Origin: Jeotgalibacillus marinus
GTDB lineage: Bacteria > Bacillota > Bacilli > Bacillales > Jeotgalibacillaceae
DNA: 64,000 nt
NCBI RefSeq assembly: GCF_040801915.1
Contig: NZ_JBFMIA010000001.1
Span: forward strand, 372,001-436,000
Direction: 5' to 3'
Shown: positions 8,607-17,891 of the stretch, piece after piece
How positions within the stretch are numbered: position 1 is the first letter of the stretch
How the letters are laid out: each line of letters starts with the position of its first letter
Notes under the pieces: generated by a model
Told to the model about the DNA's origin: nothing
Databases searched by the model: none
What the model saw: only the letters and a program-made list of their open reading frames with translations
Program-made: the position numbers and the translations under genes

Positions 8607-9611
8607 TTATTTTTGCTTTTTAAAATAATCAATATTATCTAATGCCTTACCAGTACCGATTGCCACACAGTCAAGTGGTTCTTCTGCAATATAAACAGGC
8701 ATCGCTGTTTCATTTGTAATCATTTGATCTAGTCTACGTAATAATGCTCCTCCGCCAGTCAATACAATTCCTCGGTCCATTATGTCTGCCGATAATTCTG
8801 GTGGCGTCATTTCTAGCGTATTTTTAACCGATTCTATGATTGATGAAATCGTATCCGAGAGTGCATGAGTAATTTCAGTTTCAGAAATTTCAATTGTTTT
8901 TGGAAGTCCTGTTAACAGATCACGCCCTCTGATTTCGAGTGTTTCCGGTTGATCAGAAACAATGGCTGAACCAATTTCAATTTTAATCATCTCAGCAGTC
9001 CGCTCACCGATCATTAAGTTATATTGCTTGCGAATATAAGAAATAATTGCATCGTCCATTTCATTACCTGCAACTCGAATCGATTCACTAGTTACAATTC
9101 CACCTAGTGAAATCACAGCAACCTCAGTTGTACCACCGCCAATGTCAACGACCATACTACCAGTTGGTTCCCATACAGGTAAACCCGCTCCAATCGCAGC
9201 TGCAAACGGCTCTTCAACTGGAAAAGCATCTCTAGCGCCTGCTTGACGTGAAGCATCAATGACGGCTCTTCGTTCAACAGATGTAATTCCTGATGGAACA
9301 CAAACCATTACATATGGTTTTCTTGAAAATGAACCCGTGCTTTTGAGCGTTTGGTTCATATAATGTTTAATCATCGTTGATGTCGTTTCAAAATCAGCAA
9401 TCACACCATCTTTCATTGGGCGTAATGCAACGATATTCCCTGGAGTACGTCCAATCATATTTCGTGCTTCATTTCCTACTGCAACAATTTCTCTAGAATC
9501 CTGGCGCAACGCAACTACTGAAGGCTCTCTTACGATAATTCCTTTACCTTTTATGTAAACGAGCGTGTTAGCCGTTCCTAAGTCAATACCAATATCTTTC
9601 GATCCAAACAT
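8607..9611 (-). CDS. mreB: Actin-like rod shape protein MreB
   Basis: MreB is the bacterial actin that organises lateral cell wall synthesis. The 334 residues show the actin-family phosphate 1 motif IGIDLGTANTLVY, the second phosphate motif VVDIGGGTTEVAV near residue 160 and the adenosine motif GIVLTGGGALLRRLD near residue 285. The ATG follows a GGGAGA site. It heads the mreBCD-minCD operon. Confidence 0.98.
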   Translation of the reverse strand: MFGSKDIGIDLGTANTLVYIKGKGIIVREPSVVALRQDSREIVAVGNEARNMIGRTPGNIVALRPMKDGVIADFETTSTMIKHYMNQTLKSTGSFSRKPYVMVCVPSGITSVERRAVIDASRQAGARDAFPVEEPFAAAIGAGLPVWEPTGSMVVDIGGGTTEVAVISLGGIVTSESIRVAGNEMDDAIISYIRKQYNLMIGERTAEMIKIEIGSAIVSDQPETLEIRGRDLLTGLPKTIEISETEITHALSDTISSIIESVKNTLEMTPPELSADIMDRGIVLTGGGALLRRLDQMITNETAMPVYIAEEPLDCVAIGTGKALDNIDYFKKQK

Positions 9612-9691
9612 GGTGTATCTCCCTTTCTAATTCCACTACTAGGTACAATTCTTTCGTGACCATTACATCACGAGCAAAAACCATAGCTTTT

Positions 9692-9697
9692 ATTATA
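9692..9697 (-). promoter_or_regulatory. Probable -10 box upstream of mreB
   Basis: TATAAT lies about 80 bases before the mreB start on the minus strand. A good -35 box at 17 bases is not evident. Confidence 0.35.
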
Positions 9698-9723
9698 TCT
9701 TACCTAAGATTAAAATAACAGAG

Positions 9724-10422
9724 TTACATGTAACCTTTTTCCTTTAAACTTACATACTTTTTATCACCAATGATGATGTGATCAAGGACGTCGATCCCAA
9801 TCATCTTGCCGCATTCTACAAGCCTTCTTGTCACATTAATATCCTCTTTTGAAGGCGCTGGGTCTCCACTTGGATGATTGTGTGCACACACTATGGATGC
9901 AGCGGATCTTCTGAAGGCTTCTTTAAATACTTCACGAGGATGCACGATTGAGGCATTTAAACTCCCTATAAATATGGTTTGCTGGTGAATCACTTGGTTC
10001 TTGGTGTTGAGGTAAAGAGCCACGAAATGTTCTTGGGTTAGAAAACGCATATCATTCATTAAATAATTCGCACCATCCTCTGGGGAGCGTATGACATAGC
10101 GATCTTCAAATGTTAAATTCGAGATGCGACGACCAATCTCAATGGCTGACATCACTTGAACAGCTTTTGCTTCTCCTATTCCTTTTATGCTCATAATTTC
10201 TTCAAGAGATGCCTCTTTTAATAGACGTAAACCATCGAACTGATGTAACAAGCGATTTGATAATTTTATGACAGATTCTTCTTTTGTACCCGTTCGCAGT
10301 ATTATGGCGATTAGCTCTTGGTTGGATAAACTTTGAGGGCCTTGGATCATTAGTCGCTCGCGTGGACGATCTTCTTGTGCGTAATCGCGGATCATTAAAT
10401 TAGTTTGTGGTTTTGTTTCCAC
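9724..10422 (-). CDS. radC: RadC family JAMM/MPN-domain protein
   Basis: RadC-type proteins carry a JAB1/MPN metalloprotease-like domain; despite the name, a direct DNA repair role is not established. The 232 residues have a helix-hairpin-helix region (IMSIKGIGEAKAVQVMSA) at about 65-85 and the JAMM motif AHNHPSGDPAPSKED near residue 180, whose two histidines and aspartate bind zinc. The GTG at 10422 has AGGAGG six bases upstream. It lies between maf and mreB as in B. subtilis. Confidence 0.94.
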   Translation of the reverse strand: METKPQTNLMIRDYAQEDRPRERLMIQGPQSLSNQELIAIILRTGTKEESVIKLSNRLLHQFDGLRLLKEASLEEIMSIKGIGEAKAVQVMSAIEIGRRISNLTFEDRYVIRSPEDGANYLMNDMRFLTQEHFVALYLNTKNQVIHQQTIFIGSLNASIVHPREVFKEAFRRSAASIVCAHNHPSGDPAPSKEDINVTRRLVECGKMIGIDVLDHIIIGDKKYVSLKEKGYM

Positions 10423-10469
10423 GGGGTTCCTCCTTTAAAAAGGGAAAGAAGGAATGAGGAAAAAGGAGA

Positions 10470-11030
10470 TCACTGTTTTAGAAATGCATTCATTTCTCTA
10501 TGCAATCTAGCAATTGGCAAGCCCATCACCGCATAATAGTCACCATCGATTTTTTTCACAAACAACGCACCACCGCTTTGTATGCCGTAGCCACCCGCTT
10601 TGTCAAAAGGATCATTTGATGCAATATACGTTTGAATGTCTTTTTCAGACAATGACCAAAATGTCACAGCAACACGCTCAACAAAAAGGGTCGAACGACT
10701 TTCTTTAATGAGTGATACAGCTGTATAAACCGAATGCGTTCTACCAGAAAGCTTGTGCAACATGAAAGCCGCTTCTTCCTCGTTCCTCGGTTTCCCTAAA
10801 ATTTCGTCACATACAACAATTGTGTCACAGCCAATGACTAAAGAATGAGGAAAACTAGACGCCACATTTTCTGCTTTTCTTTTAGCAAGTTCAGTTACGA
10901 CCTTTACAGGATCTTCATTTGGTAAAAAAGTTTCTTCCAATGTACTGGGATAAATCGAAAAAGGGAGATTTAAAAAGGAGAGTAACTCTTTTCTTCTTGG
11001 GGAAGCCGAAGCTAATATGATTTCTGTCAT
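10470..11030 (-). CDS. maf: Maf-family nucleotide pyrophosphatase
   Basis: Maf proteins hydrolyse non-canonical or free dTTP/UTP-type nucleotides and are linked to septum inhibition. The 186-residue protein begins with the family signature ILASASPRRKELL and has the conserved GCDTIV and DKAGGYGIQ motifs. The ATG at 11030 gives the standard N-terminus MTEIILAS; a TTG 21 bases upstream would add an unconserved leader. Confidence 0.95.
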   Translation of the reverse strand: MTEIILASASPRRKELLSFLNLPFSIYPSTLEETFLPNEDPVKVVTELAKRKAENVASSFPHSLVIGCDTIVVCDEILGKPRNEEEAAFMLHKLSGRTHSVYTAVSLIKESRSTLFVERVAVTFWSLSEKDIQTYIASNDPFDKAGGYGIQSGGALFVKKIDGDYYAVMGLPIARLHREMNAFLKQ

Positions 11031-11113
11031 GAACCTTGTCCTCTCTTGCAATGGATTTAGATGGGAGATACACCCATTATAGCATATCCCCTTATCAAAC
11101 CATCATCCATTAA

Positions 11114-11914
11114 TTAATTTTGCGAAAGCTCCCATATCCCTTCGACTACTAGTAGAAAGGCTGTATCCCTCTCAACTCCGGGTTGAACGCCAGCCTTTTG
11201 AAGCGTTTCAAGAGATGTAAAGGTCGAATTTAGCTTTTCATTATGTGGTGGATTCGTGATCAATTCTTCTGGAACTGCGAGTGGCTCTGACGTTTCCCAC
11301 TGCGCTAAAACAAAATCATTCACCTCTTTTATCCATGTTGCATCCTTTTCTGCTAATTCCATGTCAACGGGTGGTCTTGTGACTTGTTTAACGTAAAGTG
11401 GTGTTTCTTCCGTACTATTTTGAGTAGCAATTGCTTTTGCAGCTGCTTCGTTTGATGTAACTCCAACCCATATTGCAAACATTCCCTCATGAAGTGTTTG
11501 AATGGTTGGCATTTTTGCAGCCAAATCTCGATAAGACATCTCAGCAGATGCTACTTCTTTAAATACACCAGCTTGTACAACCCACATAGAAAGAGCAGGA
11601 ATTTTTGTTGCTGCGACCGTGTTACCAACTTCTTGCCCACCAGGCTCAGATTGTCCAACAAGAGCTGACTGTTCGGGTACTTCGGTGTCAAACACACTCA
11701 TCACTACTCTTGCAAAAATGATTGAAATCAATACGGCCAACAAGATTGGCTTCATCTTTTTGAATACACCAGGCCCCTTCATCATCCCCCTTTTAACAGA
11801 TGATAAAGTGGCTTTTTTAGATTTAGGAAAATGGATCACTGCCTTGTTTTTTGGTTCATCTTTCTTGGACGATGATAGGTCTTTTTTCGGTTGATTGGTC
11901 GGACTTTGTTCCAC
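11114..11914 (-). CDS. spoIIB: Stage II sporulation protein SpoIIB, SPOR domain
   Basis: SpoIIB localises to the sporulation septum and helps engulfment by recruiting the SpoIID/M/P machinery. The 266-residue product has a lysine-rich cytoplasmic head, one membrane segment at about residues 53-72 (ILLAVLISIIFARVVMSVF) and a SPOR-like peptidoglycan-binding domain near residues 105-180 (MWVVQAGVFKEVASAEMSYR). The GTG at 11914 is chosen for the AAGGAGG eight bases upstream; in-frame starts further up lie before a ribosome binding site. Position between maf and comC matches B. subtilis. Sequence is divergent, as is usual for SpoIIB. Confidence 0.88.
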   Translation of the reverse strand: MEQSPTNQPKKDLSSSKKDEPKNKAVIHFPKSKKATLSSVKRGMMKGPGVFKKMKPILLAVLISIIFARVVMSVFDTEVPEQSALVGQSEPGGQEVGNTVAATKIPALSMWVVQAGVFKEVASAEMSYRDLAAKMPTIQTLHEGMFAIWVGVTSNEAAAKAIATQNSTEETPLYVKQVTRPPVDMELAEKDATWIKEVNDFVLAQWETSEPLAVPEELITNPPHNEKLNSTFTSLETLQKAGVQPGVERDTAFLLVVEGIWELSQN

Positions 11915-11961
11915 CTGTGATCCTCCTTCACCACTGTTTGTCCAACAGCCTATCATGTTTA

Positions 11962-11997
11962 AAAAGAAAAAGAACAAGACTTCTGTCGTCTTGCTCT
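11962..11997 (-). terminator. Terminator after comC
   Basis: Ten-base arms (11971-11980 and 11988-11997) with a seven-base loop lead into a T-rich run on the minus strand, between comC and spoIIB. Confidence 0.75.
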
Positions 11998-12020
11998 TAA
12001 AAGCGTGTGACATTTTTCGA

Positions 12021-12779
12021 TTAGTAAAGAAACCAGTTCATGTAAAGAGCGATCAATTGATTTCCCCAAAAATAAGCAATCAAGGATGCAGTTGCAATAT
12101 AAGGACCAAAAGGAATCACTTGTTTTCGGCTCCATAAACCAAGCAGTATTCCTATAATTCCAATGAAGGTAGCAAGAAATGTGGCGAAGAAAAAAGACAA
12201 GAGTGTGAGTTTTACGCCAAGCACTAAGCCGATCACTGCATATAATTTAATGTCACCACCACCCATACCACCTTTAGACACAATCGCGATAAAAAATAAT
12301 AAGAAAAATCCTATTGCCCCACCAGCTAACGCATCCCACCATGGTGTTAGAGGCTCAACGAAACGCAATATGAGAATCATTCCCCCAAAAACCAGCAAAA
12401 TTTTGTCTGGAATAAGCATATAGGCAAAATCAGAGACGACAATGATGACAAGCATAGAAATAAAAATGAGCAAGGTGGCAAGTTCTACACCAAACCCGAG
12501 TGTATAATACGCTGCTCCAAACAGTAGACCTGTAATCAATTCCATTGTTGGATAAATCGGTGAGATCCGTGACCTGCATTTTCGACACCTACCCATAAGT
12601 GCTACATAAGAAAATACCGGTATAAGTTCAAACCACATTAATTCATAATGACATGTCGCACAATGAGAACTAGGTGAAACAATTGATTCTTTTTTTGGTA
12701 CACGCAACCCAACAACATTAAAAAAGGAACCCATAACCAATCCAATAATAATAAAAAAAATGGTATAAAAGGCTGCCAT
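12021..12779 (-). CDS. comC: Prepilin peptidase ComC (type IV leader peptidase)
   Basis: ComC cleaves and methylates the N-termini of the ComG pseudopilins needed for DNA uptake. The 252-residue polytopic membrane protein has the two zinc-binding CxxC pairs (CATCHYELMWFELIPVF, then CRKC) at about residues 40-65. The aspartyl protease residues lie in SDFAYMLIPDK and in GGMGGGDIKLY near residue 175 (GxGD). The family's usual length is kept, so the enzyme looks intact. Comparable position to B. subtilis, next to folC. Confidence 0.95.
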   Translation of the reverse strand: MAAFYTIFFIIIGLVMGSFFNVVGLRVPKKESIVSPSSHCATCHYELMWFELIPVFSYVALMGRCRKCRSRISPIYPTMELITGLLFGAAYYTLGFGVELATLLIFISMLVIIVVSDFAYMLIPDKILLVFGGMILILRFVEPLTPWWDALAGGAIGFFLLFFIAIVSKGGMGGGDIKLYAVIGLVLGVKLTLLSFFFATFLATFIGIIGILLGLWSRKQVIPFGPYIATASLIAYFWGNQLIALYMNWFLY

Positions 12780-13126
12780 TGCTCCATTCCTTTACTGTAC
12801 ATTATGGTTAAATCGTTGCCACTTCTTTCTCAATCAACTGACTAAATGCCAAACCATTTACTCTTGATATACGAACAAGCTTTTAACATTGTAGAGTTGT
12901 CTACTTTATGATAGCGAGGCTACGGTGATGGCTAGAGATCAATCCATGTGGAATCCACTCACGAAGTCATTTCAAATGGATCAATCGAGTATGAGTTAAA
13001 AAGAATAATCCTACTCATCCATAATACCTGTTTAAATTCGTAGTCACCTCACTACACTAGAACAACTCCATTCCCCATAAAACAGTCACAATATACGAAC
13101 TACTTTATCAACATTCCCCCTTAAAG
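12780..13126 (-). other. Noncoding stretch between folC and comC
   Basis: About 350 bases with stops in all frames. I see no RNA gene, strong promoter or terminator here beyond the comC ribosome binding site at its edge. Confidence 0.4.
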
Positions 13127-14437
13127 TCACCTTTTGTTTTCACTATTTAGAATTTTTTTCATTTCAAAGGAAATAGACGATAAAAAATAGAGTGAACCCG
13201 TTAGCACAAATACATCTCCACTTTCCTCATTCACCACCTGGTGGATCCAATGCAAAGGTGTCATCAGTTGCTTGTTTGGATGCCCACTCATGGCCACTAA
13301 CTCCTCACCTGTAGCGGCTCTAGGTAAATCAAACGTCGTAAACGCGATGGAATAGGCAGCCTGATCAAGCATGTTAATCATCTGGACTAAATCTTTATCC
13401 CCAACAGCTGCAAATAAAAAGTGTAGCTTTCTATCTGGGAACTTCCTAGTGAGTGTTTTTAATAAAGCTTCAATGCCTTCCTTGTTATGTGCACCGTCCA
13501 TGATAACAGTAGGCGAATTACTGATTTTTTCTGTTCGTCCCGGCCAATATGCGTTGGCTATGCCTTCATGAATTGATTTTTCTGAAACGCTAATCGCTAA
13601 TTTTCCTTTTAAATGTAACGCAGTAAATATCGCTAACGATGCATTTTCAACTTGATGCTCACCTGTCATCATCATGTTGAAAGTATAGTAATAGTTACGA
13701 TCGTTATAGTGAAAACGTTCACCAGTGGAATTTATCTCTGAAATCTTTGTTGAAAAGTCATTTCCAAACGAATAAATAGGTGCTTGTTTCGTCTTCGATG
13801 TTTTTTCAATCATAGATTTTGCTGAGGTCTGTTTTACATTTAGTACAACAGGCACACCTTCTTTAATGATTCCTGCTTTTTCAAATGCAATCTTTTCATA
13901 CGTTGATCCCAATATCGCTACGTGATCAAGTCCAATGGATGTGATGATCGAGCAAAGAGGTTTCACAATATTAGTTGAATCGAATCGTCCACCTAATCCG
14001 ACTTCAATAAGCGTCACATCAACTGGATGAATTTCTCCAAAATAAAGAAACATCATCGCTGTAATCACTTCAAATTCCGTTGGGCCGCCCATGTCAGTTT
14101 CTTCAAGTTGATTTGCAAGCGGTTCAATTTTCTGAGTAAGTTTTAACCAGTCATCGTCTGAAATAGGAACGCCATTTACAGAAATTCGTTCATTAAACGT
14201 TTCAAAATAAGGTGATGTGAACGTACCAACTGTAGCATTTGAAGCCTGATAAATAGATCGTAAATAAGTCACTGTAGACCCTTTCCCGTTCGTTCCACCA
14301 ATATGAATAGCATTAATATTTCGTTCAGGATGACCAAGTTGCTCCATTATCCATTCCATTCTAGTAAGTCCCGGCTTAATCCCTAATCGTAAACGTCCAT
14401 GAATCCAATCAATTGCTTCCTTATATGTATGAATCAC
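13127..14437 (-). CDS. folC: Folylpolyglutamate synthase / dihydrofolate synthase
   Basis: FolC adds glutamates to folates and in many bacteria makes dihydrofolate from dihydropteroate. The 436-residue protein has the ATP-binding loop GGTNGKGSTVTYLRS near residue 47, the Mur ligase motif VTLIEVGLGGRFDSTN and the C-terminal domain with VIMDGAHNKEG. The start is a GTG with AAAGGAAG upstream. It follows valS, but a terminator and a dispersed repeat lie between them. Confidence 0.96.
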   Translation of the reverse strand: MIHTYKEAIDWIHGRLRLGIKPGLTRMEWIMEQLGHPERNINAIHIGGTNGKGSTVTYLRSIYQASNATVGTFTSPYFETFNERISVNGVPISDDDWLKLTQKIEPLANQLEETDMGGPTEFEVITAMMFLYFGEIHPVDVTLIEVGLGGRFDSTNIVKPLCSIITSIGLDHVAILGSTYEKIAFEKAGIIKEGVPVVLNVKQTSAKSMIEKTSKTKQAPIYSFGNDFSTKISEINSTGERFHYNDRNYYYTFNMMMTGEHQVENASLAIFTALHLKGKLAISVSEKSIHEGIANAYWPGRTEKISNSPTVIMDGAHNKEGIEALLKTLTRKFPDRKLHFLFAAVGDKDLVQMINMLDQAAYSIAFTTFDLPRAATGEELVAMSGHPNKQLMTPLHWIHQVVNEESGDVFVLTGSLYFLSSISFEMKKILNSENKR

Positions 14438-14471
14438 TCATTAAACTTCCTTTCTTTAAAAAGAATTTCAT

Positions 14472-14509
14472 AAAAAAGAAAGCGAACAGAATGTCATCCG
14501 TTCGCTTTT
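14472..14509 (-). terminator. Terminator between valS and folC
   Basis: Arms around 14479-14488 and 14500-14509 are followed by TTTTTT on the minus strand. It should stop valS transcripts before folC, at least in part. Confidence 0.8.
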
Positions 14510-14518
14510 ATTCTATCC

Positions 14519-14630
14519 AACTACAACGGCTAGCTCCTCTCAAACCGTTCACTACTAAAGGCAAAGAACGCCTTTTAGGCAGTGCTCGTCTTGTGCTTAC
14601 TTTGGCTGAACAAGCCGCTTCCGCTTTTAT
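14519..14630. repeat. Dispersed intergenic repeat, copy A
   Basis: This noncoding stretch has the hallmarks of the repeat family common between Bacillaceae genes: a left end with CGGCTAGCTCCTC, an inner inverted AAAGGC/GCCTTT region and a right end with GCCGCTTCCGCTTTTATCT. A second, related copy lies at 23560-23725 in the same orientation. It fills the space between the valS stop codon and its terminator. Confidence 0.65.
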
Positions 14631-17276
14631 CTATATCTTTTTAAGTTCTTCAATACGCTGTTTAACGGCTTCTTGCTTCTCTAAATAATCTTGTTGCTTT
14701 GCTTTTTCTTCATCTACAATTGCTTGTGGTGCTTTGCTGATAAAGCGTTCGTTTCCGAGCTTGTTTTCAGCGCGCTCGACTTCTTTCGTCCATTTCACCA
14801 GTTCTTTTTCTAAACGAGCAATTTCCTCGTCAAGGTTTAAAAGACCTTCTAAGGGTAAAAACAGCTCAGCTCCTGTTACAACAGCTGTCATCGATTTTTC
14901 AGGCGCTTGAATGGATGTACCGAGCTGCAGTGTTTCAGGGTGACAGAAGCGCTCAAGATACGCTTCATTTTTTTCTAAACGCTCGAGTACTTTATCACCT
15001 TTTGCTCTAATCATCAGCTTGATTGGTTTACTCATTGGCGTATTTACTTCAGCACGGACATTTCGTACGGCACGAATGATTTCGATTAGAAGCTTCATTT
15101 CTTCTTCCGCTTCACGGTCTGTCCACTCTTCTTGAACCGTTGGCCATGCAACTTCTGTGATCGATGCTCCTTCATGAGGTAGGTTCTGCCAGATTTCTTC
15201 TGTGATAAACGGCATAAATGGGTGAAGTAAACGCATCGTTTGATCGAGCACATAAGCTAGGATCGAACGAGTTGTCTTTTTCGCTTCTTCGTCTTCACCG
15301 TTTAACGGAAGTTTCGACATTTCGATGTACCAGTTACAGAAATCATCCCAAATAAAGTTATACAGTGTACGTCCAACTTCACCAAATTCATAGCGGTCTG
15401 CTAGGCTTGTCACGTTTTCAATCGTGTCGTTTAGTCGAGTTAAAATCCACTTATCCGCAACAGACTTCTTGCCTGTTAAATCGATTTCCTCATAACGCAA
15501 ACCATCCATATTCATTAAGGCAAAACGAGATGCGTTCCAAATTTTATTAGCAAAGTTCCAAACAGATTCTACTTTTTCCATCGAGAAACGTAGATCTTGA
15601 CCAGGTGATGAACCAGTTGATAGAAAATAACGCAGTGAGTCCGCACCATATTGTTCAATTACATCCATTGGATCAACACCGTTTCCAAGTGACTTCGACA
15701 TTTTACGTCCTTCCGCATCACGTACAAGACCGTGTATTAACACATCATCAAATGGACGTCCCCCTGTGAATTCGATGCCTTGGAAGATCATTCGTGATAC
15801 CCAGAATGCGATAATGTCATAACCTGTTACAAGCGCTGCAGTAGGGTAATAGCGTTTAAAGTCTGCTGACTCTTCGTTTGGCCAACCCATTGTTGAAAAT
15901 GGCCATAAAGCAGATGAAAACCATGTGTCAAGAACGTCATTATCTTGATTCCAATTTTCAAGATCTTTAGGAGCATCTTCCCCTACATAAATTTCACCGG
16001 TTTCTTTATGATACCAAGCAGGGATTCGATGCCCCCACCATAATTGACGAGAAATACACCAGTCCCGAATGTTTTCCATCCAGCGAACATAGGTATTTTC
16101 AAAGCGATTTGGAACAAAATTGATTTTGTCATCACCTTGCTGAAGTTGGATTGCTTGGTCCGCTAGTGGGCCCATTTTAACGAACCATTGCGTTGATAAA
16201 TAAGGCTCAACAACTGCACCGCTTCGCTCCGAATGACCTACCGAATGGAGATGTTCTTCAATCTTGAAAAGAACATTTTCTTCTTGAAGATCTTTCACGA
16301 TTTGTTTACGACAATCAAAACGATCCATGCCTTCGTATTTCCCTGCTTTGTCGTTCATTGAGCCATCTTCGTTCATTACTAGAACGCGCTGGAGATTATG
16401 TCGATTTCCAATTTCAAAGTCATTTGGGTCATGAGCTGGCGTGATTTTAACGGCACCAGAACCAAATTCCATATCAACATAATCATCCCCAACGATCGGA
16501 ATTTCACGGTTTACGATTGGTAGCTTCACCATTTTACCGATTAAATGCTTGTAGCGTTCGTCTTTTGGGTGAACGGCAACTGCTGTATCGCCAAGCATTG
16601 TTTCTGGACGTGTCGTCGCGATTTCAATATGTCCACTGCCATCTACAAGAGGATATCGCATATGATAAAACGCACCTTGGACATCTTTATGGATTACTTC
16701 AATGTCAGAGAGAGCTGTTTTTGTTGAAGGGTCCCAGTTGATAATGTATTCTCCACGGTAGATGAGTTTCTTATTGTAAAGTGTGACAAACACTTCACGA
16801 ACTGCTTTTGATAAACCTTCATCAAGTGTAAAACGTTCGCGTGAATAATCAAGGCCTAACCCAAGCTTTGACCATTGTGCACGAATATGATCGGCATATT
16901 CTTCTTTCCACTTCCACGTTTCCTCTACAAATTCTTCACGGCCTAAGTCATAACGTGACTTACCTTGCTCTTTAAGTTTTTGTTCTACTTTCGCCTGTGT
17001 TGCAATGCCAGCGTGGTCCATCCCAGGAAGCCATAGAACGTCGTAACCTTGCATACGCTTCATCCGCGTTAGAATATCTTGTAATGTCGTATCCCAAGCA
17101 TGTCCTAGGTGAAGTCTGCCCGTTACGTTTGGTGGAGGAATAACGATCGTGTAAGGCTCTTTTTTATTATCGTTTTTCGCTTCAAAAACCTTTTCGTTAA
17201 GCCACCAGTCGTAGCGTCCTTTTTCAATTGCACTTGGATCATATTTCGTTGGCATGGTTACTTCGTTCTTTTCCAC
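14631..17276 (-). CDS. valS: Valyl-tRNA synthetase
   Basis: ValS charges tRNA-Val. The 881 residues have the class I HIGH-type motif HLGHAWD near residue 57, the CP1 editing domain (ATTRPETMLGDTAV), KMSKS near residue 525, an anticodon-binding domain and a C-terminal coiled coil (LDEEIARLEKELVKWTKEVE). The GTG at 17276 has AGGAGG eight bases upstream. An ATG two bases before it is in another frame and closes after six codons. Expression is controlled by the T-box leader upstream. Confidence 0.97.
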   Translation of the reverse strand: MEKNEVTMPTKYDPSAIEKGRYDWWLNEKVFEAKNDNKKEPYTIVIPPPNVTGRLHLGHAWDTTLQDILTRMKRMQGYDVLWLPGMDHAGIATQAKVEQKLKEQGKSRYDLGREEFVEETWKWKEEYADHIRAQWSKLGLGLDYSRERFTLDEGLSKAVREVFVTLYNKKLIYRGEYIINWDPSTKTALSDIEVIHKDVQGAFYHMRYPLVDGSGHIEIATTRPETMLGDTAVAVHPKDERYKHLIGKMVKLPIVNREIPIVGDDYVDMEFGSGAVKITPAHDPNDFEIGNRHNLQRVLVMNEDGSMNDKAGKYEGMDRFDCRKQIVKDLQEENVLFKIEEHLHSVGHSERSGAVVEPYLSTQWFVKMGPLADQAIQLQQGDDKINFVPNRFENTYVRWMENIRDWCISRQLWWGHRIPAWYHKETGEIYVGEDAPKDLENWNQDNDVLDTWFSSALWPFSTMGWPNEESADFKRYYPTAALVTGYDIIAFWVSRMIFQGIEFTGGRPFDDVLIHGLVRDAEGRKMSKSLGNGVDPMDVIEQYGADSLRYFLSTGSSPGQDLRFSMEKVESVWNFANKIWNASRFALMNMDGLRYEEIDLTGKKSVADKWILTRLNDTIENVTSLADRYEFGEVGRTLYNFIWDDFCNWYIEMSKLPLNGEDEEAKKTTRSILAYVLDQTMRLLHPFMPFITEEIWQNLPHEGASITEVAWPTVQEEWTDREAEEEMKLLIEIIRAVRNVRAEVNTPMSKPIKLMIRAKGDKVLERLEKNEAYLERFCHPETLQLGTSIQAPEKSMTAVVTGAELFLPLEGLLNLDEEIARLEKELVKWTKEVERAENKLGNERFISKAPQAIVDEEKAKQQDYLEKQEAVKQRIEELKKI

Positions 17277-17308
17277 ATCAATTTCCTCCTTTTACCATTT
17301 AAAAAAAC

Positions 17309-17572
17309 CAAAAAACTCCTCTCGTCTATAAAAGGACGAAAGGAGCGCATTCGCGGTACCACCTTTTTACACAAGCAAATAGAACTTGTACACTCAATTC
17401 CAATAACGGTGTTTAACCGGCTAGTAACTAATAAGGTCAATGCCTGTTCATCCTAGCTGCTCATGGGGGACTTCTACGAGTTCGTTCTGGAGATTCTTTC
17501 AGCAAATGAACCTCTTCTCTGAAGAATGAATAGTCATGTACTCTTCCCAATCAACGCATATCATTATGTATT
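17309..17572 (-). ncRNA. T-box riboswitch controlling valS
   Basis: The minus strand carries the T-box core GGTGGTACCGCG (17352-17363), which pairs with the tRNA acceptor end, then a terminator hairpin (17316-17345) with one G-U pair and a T run. The Stem I region begins with GATTGGGAAGAGTA. A GTA triplet at 17475-17477 is the likely valine specifier codon; GTC at 17469-17471 is the alternative. Uncharged tRNA-Val should favour the antiterminator and allow valS transcription. Confidence 0.93.
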
Positions 17573-17575
17573 TCT

Positions 17576-17605
17576 ATAGTAGCGGATGACCTGACCATCC
17601 GTCAA
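17576..17605 (-). promoter_or_regulatory. Sigma-A promoter for valS T-box transcript
   Basis: TTGACG (17600-17605) and TACTAT (17576-17581) are 18 bases apart, immediately upstream of the T-box leader. Confidence 0.65.
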
Positions 17606-17688
17606 TGCTAAATGCATTTTTAAGGTGGGGCTAATCGGATGATCCTGTCATACAATACAGGAACGATTATTTTGAAAGGAAGAGATCG

Positions 17689-17889
17689 ATGACTAAAATA
17701 ACTAAACGATTTTCTCCAAAGCCCTTGCCAGCATGGTGGAAAAGATGGCGATTACCATGCCAAGCGGTAATCATACCGATTTGTGCTTTTCAAGCAGTTA
17801 GATTATTCATATGGCCATCGACACTTGATGTTCTTCTCCTAGGAATTCTAGTTGGAGTCGCGGTCGCGTTGTATTTTGAATGGATCTAA
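17689..17889 (+). CDS. Small membrane protein, unknown function
   Basis: A 66-residue protein with a basic, aromatic N-terminus (PLPAWWKRWRLPCQ) and two hydrophobic segments at about residues 26-41 and 47-63. AGGAAG lies six bases before the ATG. It is on the plus strand between the valS leader and spoVID and ends two bases before the convergent spoVID stop. CATACAAT at 17649-17656 resembles a sigma-E -10 box, without a clear -35. I do not recognise the family. Size and location suggest a sporulation or envelope role, but this is inference. Confidence 0.6.
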   Translation: MTKITKRFSPKPLPAWWKRWRLPCQAVIIPICAFQAVRLFIWPSTLDVLLLGILVGVAVALYFEWI

Positions 17890-17891
17890 TT

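Noticed and set aside
17258..17440. 60-residue open frame upstream of valS
   Set aside because: It crosses the T-box terminator and core; it has no protein-like composition.
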